Positions 15,776 to 26,057 of a DNA stretch of 64,000 bases are shown here, piece by piece; within the stretch, counting starts at the first letter, position 1; each line of letters opens with the position of its first letter. The position numbers and the translations under genes were made by a program. This DNA is from RAM1 sp943372515 (GTDB taxonomy: Bacteria; Pseudomonadota; Gammaproteobacteria; Burkholderiales; Burkholderiaceae_C): contig CALRYY010000004.1 of the NCBI GenBank assembly GCA_943372515.1, forward strand, positions 25,690 to 89,689. The letters are read 5' to 3'. A model generated the notes under the pieces. It was not told where the DNA came from and made no database searches. It worked only from the letters and a program-made list of their open reading frames with translations.

Positions 15776-17563
15776 ATGGCCAATGCACCCGACACCCGCA
15801 AGGGCAACCCCCGATCCCTCTCCGGCCTGCTGCCGTTCCTGCGCCCTTATCGCGCACGCCTGGCCCTGGCCGGGCTGTTTCTGGTGCTGGCGGCGGTGGC
15901 CACGCTGCTGTTTCCGCTGGCGCTGCGCGGGCTGATCGACGGCGGCCTGGTCAGCGCTGGACAAGACGACAAGGGCGCGCAGGTGATGGCCCTGCGCGAA
16001 CACTTTCTGGCGCTGTTTGGCGTGGCGGTGGCGCTGGGCCTGTTCAGTGCGGCGCGCTTTTACACCGTCAGCTGGCTGGGCGAGCGCGTCACGGCCGACA
16101 TCCGCAATGCGGTGTATGCCCACGTGCTGCGGCAAAGCCCTGAATTTTTTGAGACCACGCAAACCGGCGAGGTGCTGTCGCGCCTGACCACCGACACCAC
16201 GCTGGTGCAGACCGTGGTGGGTTCGTCACTGAGCATGGGCCTGCGCAACGCCGTCATGGGCGCGGGCGCGCTGGCCATTCTGGTGTGGACCAACCCGTAT
16301 GTGATGACGCAGGTGCTGCTGATCATCGTGCTGGTGGTGCTGCCCACGATGTGGTTTGGCCGGCGCGTGCGCAAGCTCTCGCGCGCCAGCCAGGACCGCG
16401 TGGCGGATTCGAGCGCGATCGCCGCCGAGGTGCTCAACGCCATCCCCGTGGTGCAAAGCTACACGGCCGAAGGCCGGGAGGCCGCACGCTTTGACGCGTC
16501 CACCGACGACGCATTCCGCACCGCCGTGCGGCGCACGCGCGCACGCTCGGCCCTGGTGGCATTTGTGATCATTGCCAACGCTGCGCTGCTGCTGTGGGGC
16601 CTGTACCAGGGCACGCAGGCGGTGCTGGCCGGCAAGATCAGCGCGGGCCACCTGGGCCAGACCGTGGTGTACGTGATCATCCTGGCCGGCGCCGTGGCAG
16701 TGCTGGGCGAGGTGTATGGCGACCTGCTGCGCGCCGCCGGTGCCACGGAACGGCTGATGGAGTTGCTGGATACACGGTCACCGATCGCTTCGCCCGCCCA
16801 ACCTGCACAGGCGGCTGTGACGCCTGCGGGCAGCGCAGTGGCGTTTGATGGCGTCACGTTTCACTACCCGTCGCGCCCCGCGCAGGCTGCCATGGCGGAC
16901 TTCAACCTGCGCATTGAGCCGGGCGAGACCGTGGCGCTGGTGGGGCCCAGTGGGGCGGGCAAAAGCACGGTGTTCCAGCTGCTGCTGCGCTTTTACGACC
17001 CCGCTGCCGGCGCGATCGCACTGGACGGCGTGCCCACGCGCGACCTGGCGCTGCACGACCTGCGCCGGCGCATCGGCATCGTGCCGCAGGATGCGGTGAT
17101 CTTCTCGGCCAGCGCGCTGGAGAACATCCGCTACGGCAAACCCGGCGCCACGGATGCCGAAGTACACGCCGCAGCCAGCGCCGCATTTGCCGACGGCTTC
17201 ATCCGCGCGCTGCCCGAGGGCTACGACACCTTTCTGGGCGAGCGCGGCGTGCGCCTGTCAGGCGGGCAGCGCCAGCGCATAGCGATTGCCCGGGCCATGC
17301 TGAAGAACCCGCCGCTGCTGCTGCTGGACGAAGCCACCAGCGCACTGGACGCCGAAAGCGAGCGAATGGTGCAGGCTGCACTGGAAACCGCCATGCGCGG
17401 GCGCACCACGCTGGTCATTGCCCACAGGCTGGCCACGGTGCAACAGGCCAACCGGATCGTGGTGATGGACCATGGGCGCATCGTGGAACAGGGTACGCAC
17501 GACACGCTGATGGCGGCCGGCGGCACGTATGCGCGGCTGGCGGCGCTGCAGTTCATGGATTGA
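15776..17563 (+). CDS. ABC exporter half-transporter (permease-ATPase fusion, MsbA-related)
   Basis: The ATG at 15776 is preferred to an in-frame start at 15737 that would overlap the divergent gene. Residues ~25-320 contain six membrane helices of an ABC exporter domain. The nucleotide-binding domain has Walker A GPSGAGKST with K396, signature LSGGQ at 494-498 and Walker B LLLLDEATSALD with D518/E519, then the switch histidine in IAHRLATV. At 595 residues it is a homodimerising half transporter of the MsbA-related group found in many proteobacteria, whose cargo (lipid or peptide) is not settled. No cargo gene sits beside it. Confidence 0.85.
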   Translation: MANAPDTRKGNPRSLSGLLPFLRPYRARLALAGLFLVLAAVATLLFPLALRGLIDGGLVSAGQDDKGAQVMALREHFLALFGVAVALGLFSAARFYTVSWLGERVTADIRNAVYAHVLRQSPEFFETTQTGEVLSRLTTDTTLVQTVVGSSLSMGLRNAVMGAGALAILVWTNPYVMTQVLLIIVLVVLPTMWFGRRVRKLSRASQDRVADSSAIAAEVLNAIPVVQSYTAEGREAARFDASTDDAFRTAVRRTRARSALVAFVIIANAALLLWGLYQGTQAVLAGKISAGHLGQTVVYVIILAGAVAVLGEVYGDLLRAAGATERLMELLDTRSPIASPAQPAQAAVTPAGSAVAFDGVTFHYPSRPAQAAMADFNLRIEPGETVALVGPSGAGKSTVFQLLLRFYDPAAGAIALDGVPTRDLALHDLRRRIGIVPQDAVIFSASALENIRYGKPGATDAEVHAAASAAFADGFIRALPEGYDTFLGERGVRLSGGQRQRIAIARAMLKNPPLLLLDEATSALDAESERMVQAALETAMRGRTTLVIAHRLATVQQANRIVVMDHGRIVEQGTHDTLMAAGGTYARLAALQFMD

Positions 17564-17585
17564 GCGGCGGCGCGCCCGGCTGCGG

Positions 17586-18059
17586 TCAGCCCCGCAGGAA
17601 GGCGCCCTGCCACTGTCCGGCAGCAGTGTCATTGCCAGCGTCGTTGGCGGCCAGGTCACCGGCAGAGAACCTCTGCTTCCAGAGCGATGCCACGCCGGCA
17701 AAGGCCTGCAGCGACTCGGCCAGCAGGTCCGCCGTCATCGCGTTCAGGTCGGCGCGGCCACACAGCAGGATTTCCTCTTGTACCGGGTCGATGGACAGTG
17801 CGGCGCCGCCGGTGTGCGTGCCGAACAGATTGCCCTCGAGCAGGTTGCGGTACAGCGGCTCGCGGTTGCCGGCCGGCACCGGGCCAAGGACCGAGTACAT
17901 CTGGATGCAGTTGGACGGCTCGTCGACCTCAAGGTCGATCGCCGTGCTGGATTCGAACAGCAGCCGCGCGCAGCCGTTGTGGTCAAACTTGAGTTCGGGC
18001 AAGCCCGCCGTCTGGCCGTAGGCGGCCAGCAGGTCTTGGGGAGAGGAGTGGGTGTTCAT
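17586..18059 (-). CDS. CesT-family (Tir chaperone-like) protein, orphan
   Basis: From the ATG at 18059 the 157-residue acidic protein follows the type III secretion chaperone pattern: an N-terminal helix (DLLAAYGQTAGLPELKF), a strand block (CARLLFESSTAIDLEVDE), YRNLLEGNLFGTHTGGAALSIDPVQEEILLC, then a C-terminal helix (LNAMTADLLAESLQAFAGVASLW). In type III systems such dimers hold effectors for export. No secretion or effector gene is within this window, so it may be an orphan or serve another role. Two inverted repeats lie just upstream. It converges on the ABC exporter gene. Confidence 0.7.
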   Translation of the reverse strand: MNTHSSPQDLLAAYGQTAGLPELKFDHNGCARLLFESSTAIDLEVDEPSNCIQMYSVLGPVPAGNREPLYRNLLEGNLFGTHTGGAALSIDPVQEEILLCGRADLNAMTADLLAESLQAFAGVASLWKQRFSAGDLAANDAGNDTAAGQWQGAFLRG

Positions 18060-18071
18060 GGGCCGCAATTT

Positions 18072-18116
18072 AGGACGCTGCACGTCCTCACACAACAGAC
18101 AGAAGTCTTGGTCTGT
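18072..18116. promoter_or_regulatory. Two adjacent inverted repeats in the CesT-like/DUF1178 intergenic gap
   Basis: The first repeat is AGGACG (18072-18077) against CGTCCT (18083-18088) with a 5-nt spacer. The second is ACAGAC (18095-18100) against GTCTGT (18111-18116) with a 10-nt spacer. They fill most of the 67-bp gap between the DUF1178 stop and the chaperone start. Neither is followed by a T-run on the minus strand, so they are better candidates for operators or RNA stems than for a terminator. Confidence 0.35.
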
Positions 18117-18126
18117 GGCCTGTTGA

Positions 18127-18570
18127 CTATTGCAGCGGGCCTTTCAACGCCTTCGGAAGGGGCAGCGGCATCACGCTGATGCCCTCTTCCAGCAGTGCCT
18201 CGGTTTCCTCGCGCGACGCCTGGCCTCGGATGTTGCGCTCGTCCACCTCACCGTAGTGGATGCGGCGGGCTTCTTCGGCAAAACGCTCACCCACGTCTTC
18301 GGTGTTGGCCATGACCTCGCGCGCCATTCTTAGCCAGGCGGCCTGCAGCGTGCGGCCGGCGGGCGACATGACCTCCTGGCGCTCAGGCGTGGGTTCCTTG
18401 GCGGCACCCAGGTTCAGGCGCGGCGCTGACAGCATCTTGGTGATGGCTGTGTCGCCGCACATCGGGCATTCAACCAGCCCACGGCCCAGCTGCCCCTGGA
18501 AGTCATCTTCCGAGGCGAACCAGCCTTCAAACTCGTGCTGGTGGGCGCATTGCAGGTTCAGTACCTTCAT
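18127..18570 (-). CDS. DUF1178 family protein with cysteine zinc-ribbon-like N-terminus
   Basis: Starting at the ATG at 18570 (MKVLNLQC), the 147-residue protein shows the DUF1178 signature: C8 with H10/H12 (CAHQHEFEGWFAS), then C35-P-M-C38-G-D, together a probable metal-binding knuckle. ISVMPLPLP sits near the C-terminus. The family is common in alpha- and betaproteobacteria and has no established function. It is the last gene of the long minus-strand block, 7 bp after the NUDIX gene, an order conserved in Burkholderiales. A longer upstream reading frame exists but lacks similarity. Confidence 0.85.
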   Translation of the reverse strand: MKVLNLQCAHQHEFEGWFASEDDFQGQLGRGLVECPMCGDTAITKMLSAPRLNLGAAKEPTPERQEVMSPAGRTLQAAWLRMAREVMANTEDVGERFAEEARRIHYGEVDERNIRGQASREETEALLEEGISVMPLPLPKALKGPLQ

Positions 18571-18577
18571 GGCCGGA

Positions 18578-19186
18578 TTATCTGCCTGCGGGCTGGGGCG
18601 GTGCACTCTGCCAATCGAGTGACCACGCACCCGACAGCACATTCTGCAGCCAGACCAGGCAGGTCAATGTCTTGGCGTCGGTCAGCGCGCCGGTGCGGCT
18701 CCATTCCAGCAACTCGGCTGGCGTGGCGCTAAACACGTCCAGGAACTCGCCCTCGTCCAGCTGGTGCTGGCCGGCCTGCAGGCCGCGCGCAAAGTAGATG
18801 TGCAGCACTTCCGTGGAGTACGCAATGGCCAGGTGCATGGCCCCGGCGCGGGCCCATTCGCGGGCGGTGTAGCCGGTTTCTTCCAGCAGTTCGCGCTGGC
18901 CGCACAGCAGCGGGTCCTCGCCCGCGTCCAGCTTGCCGGCCGGGAATTCGATCATGTGCAGGCCCACAGGGTAGCGAAACTGCCGCTCCACCACCACGCG
19001 GCCGTCGTCCAGCAACGGCACCACGACCACGGCGCCGGGGTGGGCCACGTATTCGCGGGTGGCGTGGCTGCCGTCAGGCAGGCGCACGTTGTCGCGGTAG
19101 GCCTTGAGGAAGTTGCCCTCAAACAGCGTCTGGCCGCCCGTGCGGTGCTCGGTCAGGTCACGTTCGGGCTCAACCGGCTCAGTCAC
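18578..19186 (-). CDS. nudF: NUDIX hydrolase, ADP-ribose pyrophosphatase type
   Basis: The complete Nudix box is present: G-K-L-D-A-G-E then REL-L-EE-T-G-Y (Gx5Ex7REUxEExGU), preceded by the ADP-ribose pyrophosphatase features VERQFRYPVGLHMIEFPAG. About 202 residues from a GTG at 19186 whose frame overlaps the DUF2818 stop (19179) by 8 bp; longer starts up to 19246 would lie inside that gene. ADP-ribose pyrophosphatases hydrolyse ADP-ribose to AMP and ribose 5-phosphate, and an NAD-derivative role beside the complex I operon is plausible. The GTG start is inferred and lacks a clear ribosome site. Confidence 0.85.
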   Translation of the reverse strand: MTEPVEPERDLTEHRTGGQTLFEGNFLKAYRDNVRLPDGSHATREYVAHPGAVVVVPLLDDGRVVVERQFRYPVGLHMIEFPAGKLDAGEDPLLCGQRELLEETGYTAREWARAGAMHLAIAYSTEVLHIYFARGLQAGQHQLDEGEFLDVFSATPAELLEWSRTGALTDAKTLTCLVWLQNVLSGAWSLDWQSAPPQPAGR

Positions 19187-19481
19187 GGTGCTTGACGAGG
19201 TAACGCCAGATGAAGCCGGGGAACGCCAGGGTGATGAACAGCGCACCGGTCACGGCGTAAAACTCCCACCCTTGCGGCGCAATCTGGCCCATACGCTTTT
19301 CAAGCAGCAAGCCGACGCCGCCGACGATGAAGTACATCACCACGAGTTCGGCCAGGCGCACCGCCAGGCCCTTGGGCCAGGTGACGGGCACGACGGCGAG
19401 CAGGCGGTGGTTGATGAACGGCAGGTTGGCGGCGGCCAGCGCCAGCACGATCACCAGCCAGATGGACAGCGTTTGCGACAT
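19179..19481 (-). CDS. DUF2818 family small membrane protein at the end of the nuo operon
   Basis: A 100-residue protein with three hydrophobic segments (residues ~6-20, ~43-60, ~74-92) and a basic C-terminus (RYLVKHRD), so an inner-membrane protein with about three helices. It follows nuoN by 9 bp and overlaps the NUDIX gene. DUF2818 proteins occur directly after nuoN in many betaproteobacteria, which suggests an accessory, assembly or coupling role for complex I, but I know of no experimental function. Confidence 0.85.
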   Translation of the reverse strand: MSQTLSIWLVIVLALAAANLPFINHRLLAVVPVTWPKGLAVRLAELVVMYFIVGGVGLLLEKRMGQIAPQGWEFYAVTGALFITLAFPGFIWRYLVKHRD

Positions 19482-19490
19482 GCCGTACCG

Positions 19491-20984
19491 TCAGGACCCC
19501 AACGTCTTAATGATGGCTTGTGCACACAGCGTCATCAGGCCGCCAGGCAAAATGCCCAGCACCAGCACCAGCAGGCCATTGATGGACAGCACGGCGCGCA
19601 CGTCCGCCGGTGCCGACACCGTGGTGGCCGTGATGGGTGCGTCAAAGTACATGACCTTCACGACGCGCAGGTAGTAGAACGCGCCCACCAGCGACAACAT
19701 GACGGCAAACACAGCCAGGCCGATGTACAGGGCCTGACCCGACGCCACCAGTGCCTGCAGCACGGCCAGCTTGGCATAGAAGCCCGCCAGCGGCGGAATG
19801 CCGGCCAGTGAGAACATGCAGATCGCCATGACGCCGGCAAACAGCGGGCTGCGCTGGTTCAGGCCGGCCAGGTCGGTGATCTCTTCGCTCTCAAAGCCCT
19901 CGCGCGCCAGCAGCAAAATGATGCCGAAGGTGGCCAGCGTGGTCAGCACATAGGTGATGACGTAGAACATGGCCGAGCTGTAGGCGTTGGCCATCACCAG
20001 GGGGTTGGCCACACCATTGACCACGCCCGCCATCAGCCCCAGCAGCACAAAACCCATCTGCGAAATGGTGGAGTACGCCAGCATGCGTTTGAGGTTGGTT
20101 TGCGCAATGGCCGCCAGGTTGCCCACCAGCAGCGAGCCTATGGCCAGCAAGCCCAGCATCTGCTGCCAGTCAATGGCCAGTGGCAAAAGCCCCTCGACCA
20201 GCAAGCGCATGCAGATGGCAAACGCGGCCAGCTTGGGCGCGCCGCCAATCATGAGCGTGACGGCTGTGGGTGCACCCTGGTACACGTCGGGGATCCACAT
20301 GTGGAACGGCACCACCCCCAGCTTGAAGGCCAGGCCGGCCACAATGAATACCAGGCCAAACACCAGCACCTGGTGCTTGATCTGGCCGGAGTTGACGGCC
20401 TTGAACACGGCGTTGATGTCCAGCGAGCCAGTGGCACCGTACAGCATGGACAGGCCATACAGCAGGAAACCGCTGGCCATGGCGCCCAGCACAAAGTACT
20501 TCATGGCGGCTTCGGTCGCGGTGGCGTTGTCGCGGCGCAGGGCCACCAGGGCGTAGCTGGACAGCGTGAGCAGCTCCAGCCCCAGGTAGATCACCAGGAA
20601 GTTGTTGCCCGAGATCATGACGAAGATGCCCATGAGCGAGAACATCGCCAGGGTGAACATCTCGCCGCCGCGCAGCATGTCGCGGTCGCCCGCGTAGGGG
20701 CGGCCATAGACCAGCGTGACCATCATGGCAATGGTGGCAAAGCATTTGAGCCAGTTGCCCATGGGGTCGCTAACCACCATGTTGCCAAAGCCATAGTACG
20801 TCTGGCCGCCGCTGGCATACAGGGCCTGCAGCAGGGCCACAACGCCCAGCGTGGCCAGGGTCAGCACATAGGTGAAGGTCCGCCGCGGGCTGGTCACGCG
20901 CAGGTCGACCAGCGCAATGACGCAGGCCATGACCAGCAGCAGCGCTTCCGGGTAGACGACGATCCAACTGAGTTTGTCAATCAT
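19491..20984 (-). CDS. nuoN: NADH-quinone oxidoreductase subunit N
   Basis: This 497-residue polytopic inner-membrane protein is one of the three antiporter-like proton-pumping subunits of complex I (with NuoL and NuoM). About 14 helices are predicted. The conserved half-channel lysine region is visible as AFKLGVVPFHMWIPDVYQGAP, and a second helix reads LKRMLAYSTISQMGFVLLG. Length matches the usual ~480-490. It follows nuoM by 10 bp. Confidence 0.97.
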   Translation of the reverse strand: MIDKLSWIVVYPEALLLVMACVIALVDLRVTSPRRTFTYVLTLATLGVVALLQALYASGGQTYYGFGNMVVSDPMGNWLKCFATIAMMVTLVYGRPYAGDRDMLRGGEMFTLAMFSLMGIFVMISGNNFLVIYLGLELLTLSSYALVALRRDNATATEAAMKYFVLGAMASGFLLYGLSMLYGATGSLDINAVFKAVNSGQIKHQVLVFGLVFIVAGLAFKLGVVPFHMWIPDVYQGAPTAVTLMIGGAPKLAAFAICMRLLVEGLLPLAIDWQQMLGLLAIGSLLVGNLAAIAQTNLKRMLAYSTISQMGFVLLGLMAGVVNGVANPLVMANAYSSAMFYVITYVLTTLATFGIILLLAREGFESEEITDLAGLNQRSPLFAGVMAICMFSLAGIPPLAGFYAKLAVLQALVASGQALYIGLAVFAVMLSLVGAFYYLRVVKVMYFDAPITATTVSAPADVRAVLSINGLLVLVLGILPGGLMTLCAQAIIKTLGS

Positions 20985-20994
20985 CTCAAGGCTT

Positions 20995-22470
20995 TCAATT
21001 CAGTTTGGACTGGGCAACGTGCTTGAGGAAATCGGCCACCGAGGTGTCCATGATCTGCGTGAACGGGTGCGGGAAGATGCCCATGTACAGCACGGCAATG
21101 GCCAGCAACGCCAGCATGAAGAACTCGCGTGTGTTGATGTCGCTCAGGTTGCGAACGTCGTCGTTGTCCACCGGGCCCAGGTACACACGCTTGAACATCC
21201 ACAGCGTGTAGGCCGCGCCAAAGATCAGCGCTGACGCTGCCGCCGCGCCCAGCCAGAAGTTGGCCTTGACCGCACCCAGGATCACCATCCATTCGCCCAC
21301 AAAACCGGCGGTGGCCGGCAGGCCGCAATTGGCCATGGCAAACAGCAGCGCAAACGCCGTGAACTTGGGCATGGTGTTGACCACACCGCCGTAGCTTGCA
21401 ATCTCGCGGGAATGCACGCGGTCGTACAACACGCCGATGCACAGGAACATGGCGCCCGACACGAAGCCGTGCGCGATCATCTGCACAATGCCGCCGGCCA
21501 CGCCCAGGTCGTTGAAGATGAAGAAGCCCAGGGTGACAAAACCCATGTGCGCCACGGACGAATAAGCCACGAGCTTCTTCATGTCCTGCTGCACCATGGC
21601 GACCAGGCCCACGTAGATCACCGCGATGAGTGACAGCGCGATCATGAGCCAGGCCCATTCGCGGGCAGCGTCCGGCGCAATGGGCATGGAAAAGCGCAGG
21701 AAGCCATAGGCACCCAGCTTCAGCATGATGGCTGCCAGCACGGCAGAGCCACCGGTGGGTGCCTCCACGTGCACGTCGGGCAGCCAGGTGTGCACCGGCC
21801 ACATGGGCACCTTGACCGCAAAGGCGGCAAAGAACGCAAAGAACAGCAGCGTCTGCGAGGTGCCCGACAGCGGCAGCTTGTGCCAGGTCAGGATGTCAAA
21901 ACTGCCGCCCGATTTGGTGTACAGGAAGATCAGCGCGATGAGCATCAGCAAGGAGCCCAGCAGCGTGTACAAAAAGAACTTGAACGCCGCGTAGATCTTG
22001 TTGGGCCCACCCCAGATGCCGATGATCAGGTACATCGGGATCAGCGTGGCCTCAAAGAACACGTAGAACAGCATGCCGTCCAGCGCGCAGAACACGCCGA
22101 TCATCAGGCCGCTGAGGATCAGGAACGCACCCATGTACTGGTTCACACGCTCGGTGATCACCTCCCAGCCGGCAATGATGACCACCACGTTGATGAAGGC
22201 CGTCAGCGGGATGAACCAGAATGAAATGCCGTCCACCCCCAGGTGGTAGTTGACGTTGAAGCGCTCGATCCAGGGCGCCTTTTCAACGAACTGCATCGCC
22301 GACGTGCCCAGCTTGAAGGCGTCATACAGCGGCAAGGTGACCAGCAGGCTCACGACGGCGCCAACCAGGGCGATCCAGCGGACCGCCTTGGCGTGTTCGT
22401 CGCGGCCCAGTGCCAGCAGCACGACGCCGAACATGATCGGCGTCCAGATGGCAAGGCTCAACAATCCCAT
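20995..22470 (-). CDS. nuoM: NADH-quinone oxidoreductase subunit M
   Basis: Antiporter-like proton-pumping subunit, 491 residues, with about 14 membrane helices. Diagnostic stretches are VKVPMWPVHTWLPDVHVEAP (channel lysine region) and MKKLVAYSSVAHMGFVTLG, plus the opening block GVDGISFWFIPLTAFIN. It lies in the membrane arm between NuoN and NuoL. The gene starts 13 bp after nuoL and has the usual length for the family. Confidence 0.97.
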   Translation of the reverse strand: MGLLSLAIWTPIMFGVVLLALGRDEHAKAVRWIALVGAVVSLLVTLPLYDAFKLGTSAMQFVEKAPWIERFNVNYHLGVDGISFWFIPLTAFINVVVIIAGWEVITERVNQYMGAFLILSGLMIGVFCALDGMLFYVFFEATLIPMYLIIGIWGGPNKIYAAFKFFLYTLLGSLLMLIALIFLYTKSGGSFDILTWHKLPLSGTSQTLLFFAFFAAFAVKVPMWPVHTWLPDVHVEAPTGGSAVLAAIMLKLGAYGFLRFSMPIAPDAAREWAWLMIALSLIAVIYVGLVAMVQQDMKKLVAYSSVAHMGFVTLGFFIFNDLGVAGGIVQMIAHGFVSGAMFLCIGVLYDRVHSREIASYGGVVNTMPKFTAFALLFAMANCGLPATAGFVGEWMVILGAVKANFWLGAAAASALIFGAAYTLWMFKRVYLGPVDNDDVRNLSDINTREFFMLALLAIAVLYMGIFPHPFTQIMDTSVADFLKHVAQSKLN

Positions 22471-22483
22471 TTTTCTTCTTCTC

Positions 22484-24526
<2,043 letters not shown>

Positions 24527-24533
24527 TGTTCTT

Positions 24534-24842
24534 TTAACCCTTCAATGTGTTGAGCTCGTCGACGTTGATGCTCGACTTGTTGCGAAACAGCAGCACCAGG
24601 ATGGCCAGGCCGATGGCCGATTCGGCCGCCGCCACCGTCAGGATGAAAAACACGAACACCTGGCCGTGCATGTCGCCCAGGTAATGCGAAAACGCCACGA
24701 AGTTCATGTTCACGGCCAACAGCATGAGTTCGATGGCCATCAGCAGCACGATCAGGTTGCGGCGGTTCAGGAAGATACCGATGACCGACAGCGCGAACAG
24801 GATCGCGCCCAGGGAAAGGAAATGTCCAAGCGTGAGCGTCAT
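24534..24842 (-). CDS. nuoK: NADH-quinone oxidoreductase subunit K
   Basis: A 102-residue, three-helix subunit of the membrane arm (MrpC-like). It carries the two conserved buried glutamates: one in LLMAIELMLLAVNMNF and one in VAAAESAIGLAI. It forms part of the proton path between the quinone site and the antiporter-like subunits. Its ATG overlaps the nuoJ stop by 4 bp. Length and sequence are typical. Confidence 0.96.
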   Translation of the reverse strand: MTLTLGHFLSLGAILFALSVIGIFLNRRNLIVLLMAIELMLLAVNMNFVAFSHYLGDMHGQVFVFFILTVAAAESAIGLAILVLLFRNKSSINVDELNTLKG

Positions 24843-25504
24843 GCCTTTTTCTCCTCGGCGGGCGCGACAACGGGTTCTTCCGCCGGCCGCGTGGCAGCGA
24901 GCTTCACCACTTCAAAACGGTCGCGCGCCTTCACGCGCACCTGCTGCGACGGGTCCATGTGCTTGCTGTCCTTGCGTTCGCGCAGGGTCAGCGCAATGGC
25001 GGCGATCATGGCCACCAGCAGGATCACGGCCGCGATTTCCAGCGGGTACAGGTACTGCGAATACAGCAGCTTGCCCAGCTCCTTGGTGTTGGAGTACTGC
25101 TCAACCGCCTGGCCTGCCACCTGCGCCACGGCAGCAGGCGCCTTGGGTTCGTCGGTCACACGAAAGCCGCCCATCAGTACGGCAGCCATTTCAAGGGCGA
25201 TGAGGGCACCCACCGACGCAGCCAACGGAAAGTGCTTCCAGAAGTTCTGGCGGATGCTGTCCATGTTGATGTCCAGCATCATCACGACGAACAGGAACAG
25301 CACCATCACCGCGCCTACGTACACCAGCACGAGCGAAATGGCCAGGAATTCGGCGCGCAGCAGGATCCACACGGCGGCGGCCTGGAAGAACGCGAGCACC
25401 AGGTACAGCGCGGCATACACCGGGTTGCGCGCGGTGATCACGCGAAAGGCGGCAAACAGCAGCACTGCCGCGAAGAGGTAGAAGAGGCCTGTCTTGACGT
25501 CCAT
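24839..25504 (-). CDS. nuoJ: NADH-quinone oxidoreductase subunit J
   Basis: A 221-residue membrane-arm subunit with five helices; the conserved third helix reads LVLVYVGAVMVLFLFVVMM, including the pi-bulge region that rearranges during coupling. The C-terminal ~50 residues form a charged cytoplasmic tail (KARDRFEVVKLAATRPAEE) longer than in E. coli. It starts 39 bp after nuoI, the largest gap within the nuo genes, and overlaps nuoK. Confidence 0.96.
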   Translation of the reverse strand: MDVKTGLFYLFAAVLLFAAFRVITARNPVYAALYLVLAFFQAAAVWILLRAEFLAISLVLVYVGAVMVLFLFVVMMLDINMDSIRQNFWKHFPLAASVGALIALEMAAVLMGGFRVTDEPKAPAAVAQVAGQAVEQYSNTKELGKLLYSQYLYPLEIAAVILLVAMIAAIALTLRERKDSKHMDPSQQVRVKARDRFEVVKLAATRPAEEPVVAPAEEKKA

Positions 25505-25543
25505 GGGGCTATTTCTTTTCTGGGGGTCCGGGGTCGTCTGCGC

Positions 25544-26053
25544 TCAACGGTATTTGGCGTCGGCCGCCTTGGCTGCCGCGATTTCGCCTTCGTAGCGGTC
25601 GCCCACAGCCAGCAGCATGTCCTTGGTGAAGTACAGGTCGCCACGCTTTTCGCCGTGGTATTCAAGGATGTGCGTCTCGACGATGGAGTCCACCGGGCAG
25701 CTTTCCTCGCAGAAGCCGCAGAAGATGCATTTGGTCAGGTCGATGTCGTAGCGCGTCGTGCGTCGTGAGCCGTCGTCACGCACGTCTGACTCGATGGTGA
25801 TCGCCATGGCCGGACACACGGCCTCGCACAGCTTGCAGGCGATGCAACGCTCTTCGCCGTTTTCATAACGGCGCAGCGCATGCAGACCGCGAAAGCGCGG
25901 GGACAGTGGGGTTTTTTCTTCCGGGAACTGGACGGTGATCTTGCGCGCGAACGCGTACTTGCCAGTGATGGCCAGGCCCTTGAACAGCTCTATCAGCATG
26001 AAGCTGGACAGGAAGTCCTTGAGCGAAAACGGGGCGGAAACGGCGGTGGTCAT
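25544..26053 (-). CDS. nuoI: NADH-quinone oxidoreductase subunit I (2x[4Fe-4S])
   Basis: Ferredoxin-like subunit that carries clusters N6a and N6b and passes electrons to NuoB. The two [4Fe-4S] motifs are C70-x2-C73-x2-C76-x3-C80 and C109-x2-C112-x2-C115-x3-C119. The N-terminal amphipathic helix (LKDFLSSFMLIELFKGLAIT) anchors it to the membrane arm. At 169 residues it has family length. It starts 4 bp after nuoH. Confidence 0.97.
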   Translation of the reverse strand: MTTAVSAPFSLKDFLSSFMLIELFKGLAITGKYAFARKITVQFPEEKTPLSPRFRGLHALRRYENGEERCIACKLCEAVCPAMAITIESDVRDDGSRRTTRYDIDLTKCIFCGFCEESCPVDSIVETHILEYHGEKRGDLYFTKDMLLAVGDRYEGEIAAAKAADAKYR

Positions 26054-26057
26054 TGGC

